The notes under the pieces: generated by a model
Database searches by the model: none
What the model saw: only the letters and a program-made list of their open reading frames with translations
Told to the model about the DNA's origin: nothing
Origin: Aliiroseovarius pelagivivens
Lineage (GTDB): Bacteria; Pseudomonadota; Alphaproteobacteria; Rhodobacterales; Rhodobacteraceae
Length of the DNA stretch: 64,000 bases
Reading direction: 5' to 3'
Assembly (NCBI RefSeq): GCF_900302485.1
Contig: NZ_OMOI01000001.1
Location: 186,001 to 250,000 of the forward strand
Made by a program: the position numbers and the translations under genes
In this document: piece by piece, positions 1-8,107 of the stretch
Position numbering within the stretch: position 1 is the stretch's first letter
Layout: each line of letters starts with the position of its first letter

Positions 1-510
1 GCTGCCGGTGCAGCTGCCCTTATCGCAATGCCTGCTTTCGCAGGTGACATCATGATCAATGACGCCTATGCGCGCGCCTCTGGCATGAATGCCATGGCTG
101 GTGCCGCCTTTTTCCAGATCATGAACCACGGCGCTGAAGATGACCGTCTGATCGCAGCAAAATCTGATGCAGCCAAGCGGGTCGAGCTGCACACCCACAA
201 AGATTTGGGTGACGGCGTCATGAAGATGATGGAAGTCGAAGAGGGCTTCCCTGTAGCCGCAGGAAGCATGCATGCGCTGAAGCGCGGTGGAGATCACGTG
301 ATGTTCATGGGTCTGAACGGACCCTTCGTCGATGGTGAAGCCGTGACCGTAACGCTGGTATTTGAAAAAGCCGGCGAGATGACCATCGAGATCCCTGTCG
401 ACCTGAACCGCAACCCGATGGGGGGCGGCATGCAGCACGGAAAGCCTGAAGACGGAAAAGTGGGCGAAGGTAACGGCGCCATGAACATGGGCGACGACAA
501 GTCGAACTAA
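1..510 (+). CDS. Periplasmic copper chaperone PCu(A)C, 5' end missing
   Basis: The gene enters from outside the window: the frame is open from base 1, and the first codons (AAGAAALIAMPAFAG) read as the end of a signal peptide with a cleavage site near AFAG. The body carries the exact copper-binding pattern of the PCu(A)C (DUF461) family, H-x10-M-x21-H-x-M, running from the second His of HTHK to HVM. The family delivers Cu(I) in the periplasm, usually to the CuA centre of cytochrome oxidase. The C-terminus is Gly/Met/His-rich, which may be a second metal-binding tail. The ATG at 28 lies inside the signal peptide and is unlikely to be the start. Confidence 0.9.
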   Translation, partial: AAGAAALIAMPAFAGDIMINDAYARASGMNAMAGAAFFQIMNHGAEDDRLIAAKSDAAKRVELHTHKDLGDGVMKMMEVEEGFPVAAGSMHALKRGGDHVMFMGLNGPFVDGEAVTVTLVFEKAGEMTIEIPVDLNRNPMGGGMQHGKPEDGKVGEGNGAMNMGDDKSN

Positions 511-639
511 GGACTGTCTGTCAGAATTGGGGTGCGGGGCGATATGCGTCCCCAGCCTCGTATCCCTTAAAGGGGTTTCGTCACCCCCGTTGGGCCGTAG
601 CGTATCGCTGCGGCCTTGCCTATTTTCAGGACTGATCGG

Positions 640-1328
640 TTAACCCAACACCTCATCCACCCAAGCGGGGACGATCTCGGTCGCGGGGCCAAAGCGCGCA
701 TCATCGAAGATGCCGGCGGTGTCGGACGGTTCCAGATTCAGTTCGAGCGTCGGAATGCCCATGGCACGTGCCTCGCCGACAAACCCGGCTGCGGGATAGA
801 CGGTTCCCGAAGTGCCGATGGCGACGAACAGATCTGCCTCGCCCAACGCCGCATAGATCGCGTCCATCTGATACGGCATCTCTCCGAACCAGACGATATC
901 CGGCCGGGTGCGCGGGGCGCTGCAACTGGGGCAGGGGGCTGTCGGAGACATTTCGCGCGGGGCGGTCCAGCGATGGTCACACGCGGCACATAATGCGCCG
1001 GCCAGTTCCCCATGCATATGGATCACATCACGTGCACCGCCGCGTTCATGCAGGTCATCCACATTCTGCGTGACCAGCGTGACGAGCCCCTTGTGCTCGG
1101 TTTGCAACCGGCCCAAAGCCCCGTGCGCCGCGTTGGGCGCAGCCTCCAGGCAATTGGCGCGGCGGGCGTTGTAGAAGTCATGTACCAGAGTTGGATTGCG
1201 GGCAAAGCCTTCGGGCGTCGCCACGTCTTCCAGATCGTATTTCGTCCAAAGCCCGTCGACGTCGCGAAACGTTCCCAACCCGCTTTCGCAGAAATGCCCG
1301 CGCCGGTCAGGATCAGGATATGTGTCAT
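640..1328 (-). pseudogene. Sir2-family NAD-dependent deacylase with one-base frameshift near the start
   Basis: Reading leftwards from ATG at 1328, the first codons give MTHILILTGAGISA, the NAD-binding start of class III (CobB-like) sirtuins. The expected continuation ESGLGTFRDVDGLW is present but in the next frame. Inserting one C on the plus strand between about 1287 and 1288 restores an uninterrupted protein of about 229 residues. The rest is complete: TQNVDDLHERGG, the catalytic-His region HMHGEL, a C-x2-C...C-x2-C zinc site (CAAC, CPSC) and the C-terminal Rossmann part. The ATG overlaps the stop of the HxlR gene by 4 bases, so the pair is one operon. It is either a true frameshift mutation or a sequencing error; the lack of other damage fits something recent or an artefact. 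Confidence 0.85.
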
Positions 1329-1975
1329 TTGAAGCCGCCGTAGATGTCCATTGCCTTTTGCAACAGATCAAGCAAAGCGGCCACTTGCAAGGGATCCTGC
1401 GCGGCGATCTCGCCTTGGGCCGCGAAATTGGCGACACGCTGGTTGCCTTGGGCTACGGCCTCAAGATCATGCCATGAGAACCCCAACCGTACGGGTGCCA
1501 GAGGCATCGATCCGGCCACCATTGCTGCCCGCCCCTGCGAGACCGTCAGCGAGAACGGCGCATCGTCTAGCCATATCTCGGCCCGCAGCTCGTCCAACGG
1601 TCCTGCGGCGCGCTCGATCGCGCCGGCCAGCACGGCGACCCGCGATGATGGGGCGTCGGTCAGGGCCGCATCTTCCGGCACCGGAACATCCCGGCCAAAT
1701 CGGGCCAGTTCAAACAGAATTCCACGCGTTGCTTGTCCGCGTTCCGTCAGCGCATAGACGCGCCCGGATTTCGACACCAACCCGGCCTCGACCAGTTCCG
1801 CCAACCGGGCGGACAACATATTGGTCGCGATCCCCGGCAACCCATCGCGCAGCTTGCCAAAGCCAGACGGGCCGGCATGCAACTCGCGCAGGACAAGCAA
1901 AGCCCAGCGGTTTCCTAGCAAGTCGAGGGATAGTGAGATCGGACAGTTCAGAGAATAATGTTTTGCACGCGACAT
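1325..1975 (-). CDS. HxlR-family winged-helix transcriptional regulator
   Basis: The protein has 216 residues from the ATG at 1975, chosen because it begins MSRAKHYSLNCPISLSLDLL directly before the HxlR domain; the frame extends upstream without homology. The HxlR winged helix follows (GNRWALLVLRELHAGPSGFGKLRDGL...NMLSARLAELVEAGLV), normally a DNA-binding dimer responding to redox state or small molecules. The C-terminal half is longer than in minimal HxlR proteins and may bind a ligand. It lies directly before the sir2 gene with an ATGA overlap, so the two are translated together, and it is divergent from the OmdA-type gene with about 105 bases between. Autoregulation from that gap is likely but not shown. 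Confidence 0.85.
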   Translation of the reverse strand: MSRAKHYSLNCPISLSLDLLGNRWALLVLRELHAGPSGFGKLRDGLPGIATNMLSARLAELVEAGLVSKSGRVYALTERGQATRGILFELARFGRDVPVPEDAALTDAPSSRVAVLAGAIERAAGPLDELRAEIWLDDAPFSLTVSQGRAAMVAGSMPLAPVRLGFSWHDLEAVAQGNQRVANFAAQGEIAAQDPLQVAALLDLLQKAMDIYGGFK

Positions 1976-2080
1976 GAGGTGCTTTTGACCCAGTGCAGAA
2001 GGGGTCGCAAGAGAGGATATGCACCTTAAGCGAAACAGCGCCCGTTGACCCGAAGTTGTGGTCCAGTGCATCCTTGATGA

Positions 2081-2311
2081 ATGGCCCTGAAACGCCCCAT
2101 CCAACCGATGCCAGATGACATCGCCGAACGGCTCGAGTCTGAGGGGCTGAGGGCAGCATACGATGTCCGTCCGCCCTATCAACGGAACGATTATCTTGGC
2201 TGGATTGCTCGGGCCCAGCGTGCCGGGACACGGCAAAAGCGCATCGATCAGATGTGTCAGGAGCTTATGGGCGGGCGCCTCTATATGAAAATGGTCTGGC
2301 GCGATGGCTAG
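2081..2311 (+). CDS. Small YdeI/OmdA-family protein
   Basis: This 76-residue protein matches the bacteriocin-protection YdeI/OmpD-associated (OmdA) domain: a helical start (MPDDIAERLES), then RPPYQRNDYLGWIARAQRAGTR and a terminal QKRIDQMCQELMGGRLYMKM segment. Full YdeI proteins are more than twice as long, so this is a single-domain form common in Alphaproteobacteria. The biochemical role of the family is not established. The start is uncertain because no clear ribosome-binding site precedes the ATG. The next gene, the phosphatase, begins 38 bases downstream on the same strand. Confidence 0.7.
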   Translation: MALKRPIQPMPDDIAERLESEGLRAAYDVRPPYQRNDYLGWIARAQRAGTRQKRIDQMCQELMGGRLYMKMVWRDG

Positions 2312-2349
2312 CGGGTGACAGCCCGTATCCACGCCGCTACAACCACCCC

Positions 2350-2802
2350 ATGATCACACGTGTTCTCTTCGTCTGCCTTGGAAATATCTGCCGCTCTCCC
2401 AGTGCCGAGGGCGTCTTTCGCGCGCTTGCCGGGCAGGCTGGACTGACTGTAGAGACTGACAGTGCCGGCACCTCGGATTGGCACGTGGGTGATGCGCCCT
2501 ATGCGCCGATGCAATCCGCTGCCAAGTCGCGGGGGTTCGACCTGTCCGACCTGCGTGCCCGTCAGTTCACGGCCCGCGATTTTGAAGAATTCGACCTGAT
2601 CATCGGCATGGATGACAGCAACATCGACAATATCGAGCGTCTACGGCCAAGCGGGTCGCAAACCCCCGTCCAGCTTTTTACCGATTTCGCACCCGAGACC
2701 GGCATGGATCATGTGCCAGATCCCTATTACACGCGCGATTTCGACCAGACACTTGATCTGGTTCAAACCGCGTCACTGGGGTTGATTAAACAGCTGTCTT
2801 AA
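2350..2802 (+). CDS. Low-molecular-weight protein-tyrosine phosphatase
   Basis: A 150-residue protein, the normal size of the family. The P-loop C-x5-R is at residues 9-15 (VCLGNICRSP), and the general-acid Asp is in DPYY near the C-terminus. These cytosolic enzymes remove phosphate from tyrosine residues through a cysteinyl-phosphate intermediate; bacterial members often act on exopolysaccharide kinases or arsenate. No kinase gene is nearby, so the substrate is unknown. The ATG at 2350 is chosen because the conserved sequence begins immediately (MITRVLFVCLGN). The 3' end overlaps the convergent gene by 4 bases. Confidence 0.9.
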   Translation: MITRVLFVCLGNICRSPSAEGVFRALAGQAGLTVETDSAGTSDWHVGDAPYAPMQSAAKSRGFDLSDLRARQFTARDFEEFDLIIGMDDSNIDNIERLRPSGSQTPVQLFTDFAPETGMDHVPDPYYTRDFDQTLDLVQTASLGLIKQLS

Positions 2803-3107
2803 CCGCAGTGTTTTGACACCAACGCCCCGAACTTCTTGTATTTTTGCCAAAATGCCTCGTCCGTGCGGCTATCGGATTGGCGCGTCGATTGGCTTTTGTG
2901 CGGGTCGTTGAAAAACTTGGCAACCTTGGTGCGTTCCCCGCCTGTCAGCGTCGCATTAGCGACCTTCTGAATGCAGCTGCACAGGTTGCGCGTGGCATTG
3001 GGGCGATCCGCCTTCAGGCACGCGCGTTCGATCGTTCCGCCAGCCAAAGCCGACTGCCCGGGCAATAGCGCCGCTGCCAAAGTCGCTGCAAGAACAACTC
3101 GTTTCAT
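2799..3107 (-). CDS. Small exported protein of unknown function
   Basis: The 102-residue product starts with a clear signal peptide (MKRVVLAATLAAALLPGQSALAG) and has a mature part of about 80 residues with four cysteines (ACLKAD, LCSCIQ, and a C-terminal KHCG) that could form two disulfides in the periplasm. Similar small proteins occur in many Rhodobacterales and are sometimes labelled arginine transporter without experimental basis; nothing in this sequence looks like a transporter. It converges on the phosphatase gene with a 4-base overlap. Function not recognised. Confidence 0.7.
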   Translation of the reverse strand: MKRVVLAATLAAALLPGQSALAGGTIERACLKADRPNATRNLCSCIQKVANATLTGGERTKVAKFFNDPHKSQSTRQSDSRTDEAFWQKYKKFGALVSKHCG

Positions 3108-3535
3108 TCCATCACCTTACAAATCTGCCTGTTCGGGTCTTTTGCCCGGTTCTGACATCAGCATATCGCGCTTAACACAAGGTTTCAATTTGGTTGGTGG
3201 TCACATTTGCGAAATGGGCGTGTTGTGGTGCGGCGCATGATTGCGGGATGCGCGTTCCCGGATGTGAACACTTCTGGTTCCCAGCACTTCGCGCCGATCG
3301 CTGCTTAGGCGGGGTTCTAGCGGTTCGGTTTTCCAGGGAAAGATCAGGCCGAACACGGTCCCAAGCCATTGGGATGGCCATCTTCTTCATCCCATATTCG
3401 TCAAGAAGCGCCTGCCCGTGCTCTGCATACGGTTTCGCAGTCTTGTAAGGGTGCAATGCATATCTACCAGCGAAGCCCAGTACAAATGCACTGTGTCGCT
3501 TGACTGCCCCGCGTTTCCCTTTAATACGCTGAGCT
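3108..3535. other. 428-base intergenic stretch before lepA
   Basis: It lies between two divergently oriented genes and must hold the lepA promoter. I found no RNA gene or recognisable protein. The minus strand is open across most of it and gives one stretch with protein-like composition (GRYALHPYKTAKPYAEHGQ, about 3355-3500), but there is no convincing start or ribosome-binding site and no family recognised. A small divergent gene or a gene remnant cannot be excluded. Confidence 0.4.
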
Positions 3536-5335
3536 ATGACCGACCTGAAAAACATCCGCAATTTCTCGATCGTGGCGCATATTGACCACGGAAAATCCAC
3601 GTTGGCTGATCGTCTCATCCAAGAGACGAACACCGTTGCCGACCGGGACATGAAAGAGCAGATGCTCGACAGCATGGACATCGAGCGCGAGCGCGGGATT
3701 ACCATCAAGGCCAACACCGTGCGGATCGAGTATTCCGCGGACAATGGCGAGGAATATATCCTCAACCTGATCGACACCCCCGGCCACGTCGACTTCGCCT
3801 ATGAAGTCAGCCGCTCGATGCGGGCCGTCGAGGGATCTTTGCTGGTTGTCGACTCGACCCAAGGGGTCGAAGCGCAGACGCTGGCCAACGTGTATCAGGC
3901 CATCGATGCCGACCACGAGATTGTGCCGATCCTAAACAAGATTGACTTGCCCGCGTCCGATTGTGACCGTGTGGCGGAACAGATCGAGGACGTCATCGGC
4001 ATCGACGCCAGCGGTGCCATTCAAGTGTCCGCCAAGACAGGTCAGGGCATCCACGAAACGCTGGAAGCCATCGTGAACGAGCTGCCCGCCCCGCAAGGCG
4101 ACCCCGATGCGCCGCTGAAAGCGATGCTGGTGGACAGCTGGTATGACGCCTACCTTGGCGTGATCGTTCTGATCCGCGTGATCGACGGAAAGCTGAAAAA
4201 GGGCGAGCGTATTCGCATGCTCTCGACCAACGCCGTTTATCCCGTCGACCGCGTCGGCGTCTTCACGCCCGAGATGAAGCCAATTGACGTGCTGGGTCCA
4301 GGCGAGATCGGCTTCCTGACCGCCTCGATTAAACAGGTGCGCGACACACGTGTGGGCGACACGATTACGCATGAGAAAAAGGGCACGACTGATGCGCTGG
4401 ACGGCTTCAAACCTGCCCAGCCCGTGGTGTTCTGTGGTCTTTTCCCGGTGGATTCAGCCGAGTTCGAAGACCTGCGCGACTCGATCGAAAAGCTCGCTCT
4501 GAACGACGCGTCGTTCAGCTATGAGATGGAGACCTCTGCCGCACTGGGCTTTGGCTTCCGCTGCGGCTTCCTTGGTCTTCTGCACCTCGAAGTCATTCGC
4601 GACCGGATCGAACGTGAATACAACATCGAGCTGATCACCACCGCGCCGTCGGTGATCTATCACGTCTATATGAAAGACGGATCGATGATCGAGCTGCACA
4701 ACCCCGCCGATATGCCCGACCTGTCGACCGTCGACCACATGGAAGAGCCGCGCATCAAGGCGACGATCCTTGTGCCGGACGAATACCTGGGCGACGTGCT
4801 TAAGCTGTGCCAAGACCGCCGGGGTATCCAGCTGGACCTGACCTATGCAGGGTCGCGCGCCATGGCGGTCTATGACCTGCCGCTGAATGAAGTTGTGTTC
4901 GACTTCTATGATCGCCTGAAATCGGTAACAAAGGGTTACGCGTCGTTTGACTATCAGATGGAGGGCTATCGCGAGGATAACCTTGTGAAGATGTCCGTCC
5001 TTGTGAATGACGAACCCGTCGACGCGCTGTCCACCATGGTTCACCGCGACCGCGCTGAACTACGGGGCCGGGCAATGTGCGAAAAGCTGAAAGACCTGAT
5101 CCCGCGCCACATGTTCAAAATCCCGATCCAAGCCGCGATTGGCGGCAAAGTCATCGCGCGCGAGACTCTGTCTGCATTGCGCAAAGACGTGACCGCGAAA
5201 TGCTACGGCGGCGACGCGACCCGGAAGAAGAAGCTGCTGGAGAAGCAGAAGAAGGGTAAGAAGAAGATGCGCCAGTTCGGCAGGGTGGATATCCCGCAGG
5301 AAGCGTTTATTAGCGCGCTGAAGATGGACGACTAA
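3536..5335 (+). CDS. lepA: Elongation factor 4 (LepA)
   Basis: A 599-residue translational GTPase of the usual LepA length. The G1 motif is [13 protein letters not shown] near residue 16, the switch region [13 protein letters not shown] follows, then DTPGHVDF and NKID. The C-terminal LepA-specific domain ends in the typical Lys-rich tail ([30 protein letters not shown]). LepA binds the ribosome, promotes back-translocation in vitro and affects initiation and assembly in cells. It stands alone, with a long upstream gap and a strong terminator just after the stop, so it is probably a single-gene transcript. Confidence 0.98.
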   Translation: MTDLKNIRNFSIVAHIDHGKSTLADRLIQETNTVADRDMKEQMLDSMDIERERGITIKANTVRIEYSADNGEEYILNLIDTPGHVDFAYEVSRSMRAVEGSLLVVDSTQGVEAQTLANVYQAIDADHEIVPILNKIDLPASDCDRVAEQIEDVIGIDASGAIQVSAKTGQGIHETLEAIVNELPAPQGDPDAPLKAMLVDSWYDAYLGVIVLIRVIDGKLKKGERIRMLSTNAVYPVDRVGVFTPEMKPIDVLGPGEIGFLTASIKQVRDTRVGDTITHEKKGTTDALDGFKPAQPVVFCGLFPVDSAEFEDLRDSIEKLALNDASFSYEMETSAALGFGFRCGFLGLLHLEVIRDRIEREYNIELITTAPSVIYHVYMKDGSMIELHNPADMPDLSTVDHMEEPRIKATILVPDEYLGDVLKLCQDRRGIQLDLTYAGSRAMAVYDLPLNEVVFDFYDRLKSVTKGYASFDYQMEGYREDNLVKMSVLVNDEPVDALSTMVHRDRAELRGRAMCEKLKDLIPRHMFKIPIQAAIGGKVIARETLSALRKDVTAKCYGGDATRKKKLLEKQKKGKKKMRQFGRVDIPQEAFISALKMDD

Positions 5336-5343
5336 AGTGAAAC

Positions 5344-5366
5344 AGGCCGCGAGAGCGGCCTTTTTT
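5344..5366 (+). terminator. Rho-independent terminator of lepA
   Basis: A perfect 7-bp stem AGGCCGC/GCGGCCT with a GAGA tetraloop is followed by a run of six T, beginning 8 bases after the lepA stop codon. Confidence 0.9.
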
Positions 5367-5586
5367 ATTGGTTGAAGCATAAACTGCTGCCATGTGCGGT
5401 CTGGTTGCCGAAATCGCCCAGTTGATCCTTGAATGTTCCGGAGGTGTTGCTGGCAAGACGCGGCGACTGTGCCACAAATGCAGCACTCTCGTTTTAGTCG
5501 GTGCGGAGGTGAAATTCATATACTTCCGCGCGTTAACTATACTTATGGGTAAAAGCATGTTGCTTTGAATACTAGAGGTATAAACT

Positions 5587-6237
5587 ATGCAGGCTACACG
5601 TGAAATTCGTCCGTCCAAGAAAGCTACCATTGCTGGCGCTGCAATTCTGACTTCGCTCGCGCTCTCGGCTTCGGCAGCCCTCGCCGATGATCTGAGCGGT
5701 TCCTATATTGGCCTGTCGATCGCATCTACCTCAAGCACCGCATATGATATCTCGTACGGAGATGAAGGCGACGGCGCGTTTGACATGAATGGCGCACGTC
5801 TTGGGCTGGTGTTGGGTCGCAACTGGCAGACGAACAACGTGGTTTACGGTGGTGAGCTGGAAATTGGTTTCGGCAATGCAAGCGGTACCGACAACGCCTA
5901 TATGCTTCCGCTGAACGAGAAAACCAGCCTTTCCCTGCGTCTGCGCGCGGGTCTGCAGCTTGACAAGATTCTGCCGTTTGTTTCGATGGGGTATACCGCC
6001 ACTGCGCTTGACGCATCGCATGATCCCTCTGGCTTCGAGGTGGCATCAGCGTCGGTGTCGGGTTTGTCCTACGGGATTGGCGCCGAGTATCAGGTATCCG
6101 ATACGGGTTCGGTGCGTTTCATGGTTGAGAAAATCAACTATTCTGATGATGAGTTCGGGTTCTTTGACGGATCTGACGTTCATGAGATTTCGTACGAGAC
6201 CACTTCGATCAGCCTTGGCTTCATCCAACGCTTCTAA
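5587..6237 (+). CDS. Outer-membrane beta-barrel protein (Opa/OmpA-like porin family)
   Basis: The 216-residue product has a signal peptide ending near SAAALADD. The remainder alternates polar and aromatic residues as in a small eight-strand barrel (GSYIGLSIAS, ARLGLVLGRNW, VVYGGELEIGFG, SLSLRLRAGLQL, PFVSMGYTAT, LSYGIGAEYQV, VRFMVEKINY) and ends in Phe (SLGFIQRF), the usual outer-membrane insertion signal. The family is common in Alphaproteobacteria with diverse or unknown roles; no substrate can be assigned. A purine-rich AGAGG precedes the ATG. It has its own terminator-like hairpins downstream and is probably monocistronic. Confidence 0.8.
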   Translation: MQATREIRPSKKATIAGAAILTSLALSASAALADDLSGSYIGLSIASTSSTAYDISYGDEGDGAFDMNGARLGLVLGRNWQTNNVVYGGELEIGFGNASGTDNAYMLPLNEKTSLSLRLRAGLQLDKILPFVSMGYTATALDASHDPSGFEVASASVSGLSYGIGAEYQVSDTGSVRFMVEKINYSDDEFGFFDGSDVHEISYETTSISLGFIQRF

Positions 6238-6249
6238 GCATGTGGATTG

Positions 6250-6307
6250 GGGGCTTGTTCAGAGCCCCTGACGTGATTTGGCTTTCCCCTTTTATCTGGG
6301 GGAAGCC
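6250..6307 (+). terminator. Two consecutive hairpins after the barrel gene
   Basis: The first stem is GGGGCT (6250-6255) with AGCCCC (6263-6268). The second is GGCTTTCCCC (6280-6289) with GGGGGAAGCC (6298-6307), 10 bp with one G-T pair. Neither is followed by a good T run, so termination is likely but may be weak. Confidence 0.5.
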
Positions 6308-6393
6308 GCATAGGCGTTCAAACGGACTTGCCTATGCATCTGTTCCGGGTATTGCTTCGCACAAGCCGCCTTATCCAACCCCGGAGCCCCAAC

Positions 6394-6900
6394 ATGACCT
6401 GCCCCCTCTGCGCCTCAGACGCCCCGCTTGCCGCCTTCCCCGTTCCCGGCGGACCCGCTGCCGCTTCGGCCGAAATCTGCGCCACCTGTGCCGCTCAGAT
6501 CGACGGCACGCCCGAGGAAAACCACTGGCGCGGGCTTGCGTCCTCGATGTGGTCCGAGGATGTGGCGGTTCAGGTGTTGTCGGTTCGGATGTTGAAGCGG
6601 CTTGATGCGGCTTGGGCGCGGGATTTGCTGGATCAGGTCTATCTGGACGAAGACACGCAGACGTGGGTCGACAATGTCGCCGCGACCTCGCAGCACAAGG
6701 ACAGCAACGGGGTCACCCTGAATGCGGGGGACAACGTGGTGCTGATCAAGGATCTGCCCGTGAAGGGTGCTGGCTTCACGGCGAAGCGCGGCACGGCGGT
6801 GCGCGGGATTAGCCTTGTGGCGGACAACCCCGAGCATATCGAGGGCCGCGTGGAAGGGCAGCGCATTGTCATTCTGACGCAGTTTGTGAAGAAGAAGTAG
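6394..6900 (+). CDS. PhnA-family zinc-ribbon protein
   Basis: A 168-residue protein beginning MTCPLCASDAPLAAFPV with two CxxC pairs (CPLC and CATC, residues 3-6 and near 28) forming an N-terminal zinc ribbon. The C-terminal SH3-like PhnA/YjdM domain is clear (HKDSNGVTLNAGDNVVLIKD ... GTAVRGISLV ... GQRIVILTQFVKK). Despite the name the family is not needed for phosphonate breakdown, and its role is uncertain. The ATG at 6394 is preferred over upstream starts because it places the zinc ribbon at the N-terminus, as in homologues. Two small membrane-protein genes follow on the same strand. Confidence 0.85.
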   Translation: MTCPLCASDAPLAAFPVPGGPAAASAEICATCAAQIDGTPEENHWRGLASSMWSEDVAVQVLSVRMLKRLDAAWARDLLDQVYLDEDTQTWVDNVAATSQHKDSNGVTLNAGDNVVLIKDLPVKGAGFTAKRGTAVRGISLVADNPEHIEGRVEGQRIVILTQFVKKK

Positions 6901-6946
6901 GCAGCGCGGGCCCTGTGGGCTATGCCGCCCGCAAAAGGAGCCCCCC

Positions 6947-7141
6947 ATGCGCGCACCGCTTTGGAAAATCGTCGCCACGTTTTATGGCATCATCGGGTCG
7001 ACCGTCGCGTCGGTTCTGGTGGTAATTGCACTTGTAAACGGCGTGTCGGGACTGTGGCCCTTGCTGGGCGCAGCGGCCCTAGGTTTCGCGATTGGACTGC
7101 CGGTGAGTTACTATGTCGCGCGTGCGATGGCAGGCGATTGA
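6947..7141 (+). CDS. Small membrane protein, first of a tandem pair
   Basis: A 64-residue protein with two predicted transmembrane helices (about residues 8-31 and 36-58). It has an excellent ribosome-binding site (AAAGGAG) at good spacing before the ATG. It is homologous to the next small gene: both have a (F/Y)(G/A)IIG(S/T) motif in helix 1 and GFA(I/V)GLPVS(Y/W) in helix 2. Proteins of this kind are widespread in Rhodobacterales, sometimes under misleading names. No function is known to me. Confidence 0.65.
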   Translation: MRAPLWKIVATFYGIIGSTVASVLVVIALVNGVSGLWPLLGAAALGFAIGLPVSYYVARAMAGD

Positions 7142-7216
7142 TCCGGATCAAAGCGTTGGCCTTGGTCGGCTCCGTATGGCTGAACGGTATATTGCATCTA
7201 ATATAAGGAACTCACG

Positions 7217-7396
7217 ATGCTCCGCTTAGCTCTAGTCCTGTATGCCATCATTGGCACATCCCTTGCAGGTATCTTCATGATCGCCGCCCTGACGATGGGA
7301 ATGGACACCGCACAGCCGATTATTTGGGCCGCAGGTGCCGGGTTTGCTGTTGGTCTTCCGGTCTCTTGGCTGATTGCAAAGCAGATCGACGCCTGA
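7217..7396 (+). CDS. Small membrane protein, second of a tandem pair
   Basis: A 59-residue reading frame beginning MLRLALVLYAIIGTSLAG and ending AKQIDA, preceded by AAGGA nine bases upstream of the ATG. It has two hydrophobic helices and shares the IIGT and GFAVGLPVS motifs with the 64-residue gene just upstream, so the two arose by tandem duplication. It is short enough to be missed by many gene finders. Its function is unknown; the paired arrangement suggests a hetero-oligomeric membrane component, which is inference only. Confidence 0.65.
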   Translation: MLRLALVLYAIIGTSLAGIFMIAALTMGMDTAQPIIWAAGAGFAVGLPVSWLIAKQIDA

Positions 7397-7451
7397 ACCA
7401 AAGATTTCAGGTTGAAACAGGACCGCAGGCGGGGGTAATGCTCTGACCAGC

Positions 7452-7528
7452 GGTCCCTTAGCTCAACTGGATAGAGCAGCTGACTTCTAATCAGCAGGTT
7501 GAGGGTTCGAGTCCTTCAGGGATCGCCA
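7452..7528 (+). tRNA. tRNA-Arg (anticodon TCT)
   Basis: The cloverleaf is complete. The acceptor stem pairs GGTCCCT with AGGGATC, including one G-U. The D arm is present, and the anticodon stem GCTGA/TCAGC encloses the loop CTTCTAA with anticodon TCT. The T arm is GAGGGTTCGAGTCCTTC, and the gene ends with discriminator G and an encoded CCA. It reads AGA codons. Its 3' 45 bases are part of the att repeat, so its present 3' end was supplied by the integrated element. Confidence 0.97.
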
Positions 7529-7530
7529 AT
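7484..7530 (+). repeat. att site, left copy (47-bp direct repeat inside tRNA-Arg)
   Basis: The 47 bases from the anticodon loop of tRNA-Arg through CCA plus AT are repeated exactly at 15693-15739. This is the typical target of tyrosine integrases that use tRNA genes, where integration duplicates the tRNA 3' end. Confidence 0.93.
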
Positions 7531-7593
7531 ATATCGTTTAAAAACAAATGCTTGCTGCGTATTCACTTCGGGCGGTGTCGGCTGGAGAATTTA

Positions 7594-7615
7594 CCGGAAG
7601 CAATACGGAAGCAAT
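7594..7615 (+). repeat. Tandem CGGAAGCAAT repeat near the left island end
   Basis: CGGAAGCAAT occurs twice, at 7595-7604 and 7606-7615, separated by one A. A nearly identical pair, in the same orientation, lies at 15543-15564 near the other end. Position and symmetry suggest arm-type binding sites for the integrase or sites for the excisionase. Confidence 0.7.
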
Positions 7616-7714
7616 ATGCGCGATGTTGTAAGCCAGCTACAGTCAAGCGTGATAGGAATCATTTGCCTGATGAAAATGCTTTGCGACGGACGGAAGCCGC
7701 GAAAACTTGTCTGA

Positions 7715-8107
7715 TCAATCCAGCGAGTATGCGCAGGATTGTGCGTCTGAAATCGAACTGGCGTACCGAATGCAATCGGCGACTTCTTCCATTGTGTTCT
7801 TCTGCCGGTTTGCCCGCGCAAGTAGGTCGTTGTAATCGTCCACCAGTTCGTTGTGCTTTTGCAGAAGATCTTCGTATTCGTCAGCGCAGTCGGTCAGGTT
7901 CGATTTGCAGGTGAAGCCTTCATAATTACATTGGTAGGGTTCAAAGCAGGCGGCATCGCTATCAACGCACTTCCCGCGCGATGAACAGACTTTGTCGCCA
8001 TAGTCCAAGCAAGCGGGCTGCGTGCCATAAGGACAGGAGAAGTTCTGTGCGGCAAGCATGCCCGGCAAGAATGCCAGCGTGGCGGTTAGAAGGAATTGGC
8101 GGATCAT
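7715..8107 (-). CDS. Cysteine-rich exported protein coupled to the RM gene
   Basis: The 130-residue product has a signal peptide (MIRQFLLTATLAFLPGMLAAQ). A mature N-terminal part follows with about eight cysteines in roughly 50 residues (FSCPYGTQPACLDYG, KVCSSRGKCVDSDAACF, YQCNYEGFTCKS), then a heptad-like coiled coil (YEDLLQKHNELVDDYNDLLARAN) and two more cysteines near the C-terminus. It is probably a disulfide-bonded periplasmic or surface protein. Its ATG overlaps the stop of the restriction-modification gene by 4 bases, so it is translated with it. No family function is recognised. It is the last gene of the island before the left att site. Confidence 0.75.
   Translation of the reverse strand: MIRQFLLTATLAFLPGMLAAQNFSCPYGTQPACLDYGDKVCSSRGKCVDSDAACFEPYQCNYEGFTCKSNLTDCADEYEDLLQKHNELVDDYNDLLARANRQKNTMEEVADCIRYASSISDAQSCAYSLD

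Noticed and set aside
3172..3777. Minus-strand frame upstream of and overlapping lepA
   Set aside because: The part over lepA is a shadow. The rest has some protein-like stretches but no convincing start or family; mentioned only in the intergenic entry.
5218..5280. Lys-rich low-complexity run near the lepA 3' end as a sign of frameshift
   Set aside because: The Lys-rich tail is normal for LepA and the frame continues to the standard C-terminus.
5391..5570. Short plus-strand frame starting MCGLVAEIAQ before the barrel gene
   Set aside because: It has no ribosome-binding site or recognisable motif and covers the promoter region of the next gene.
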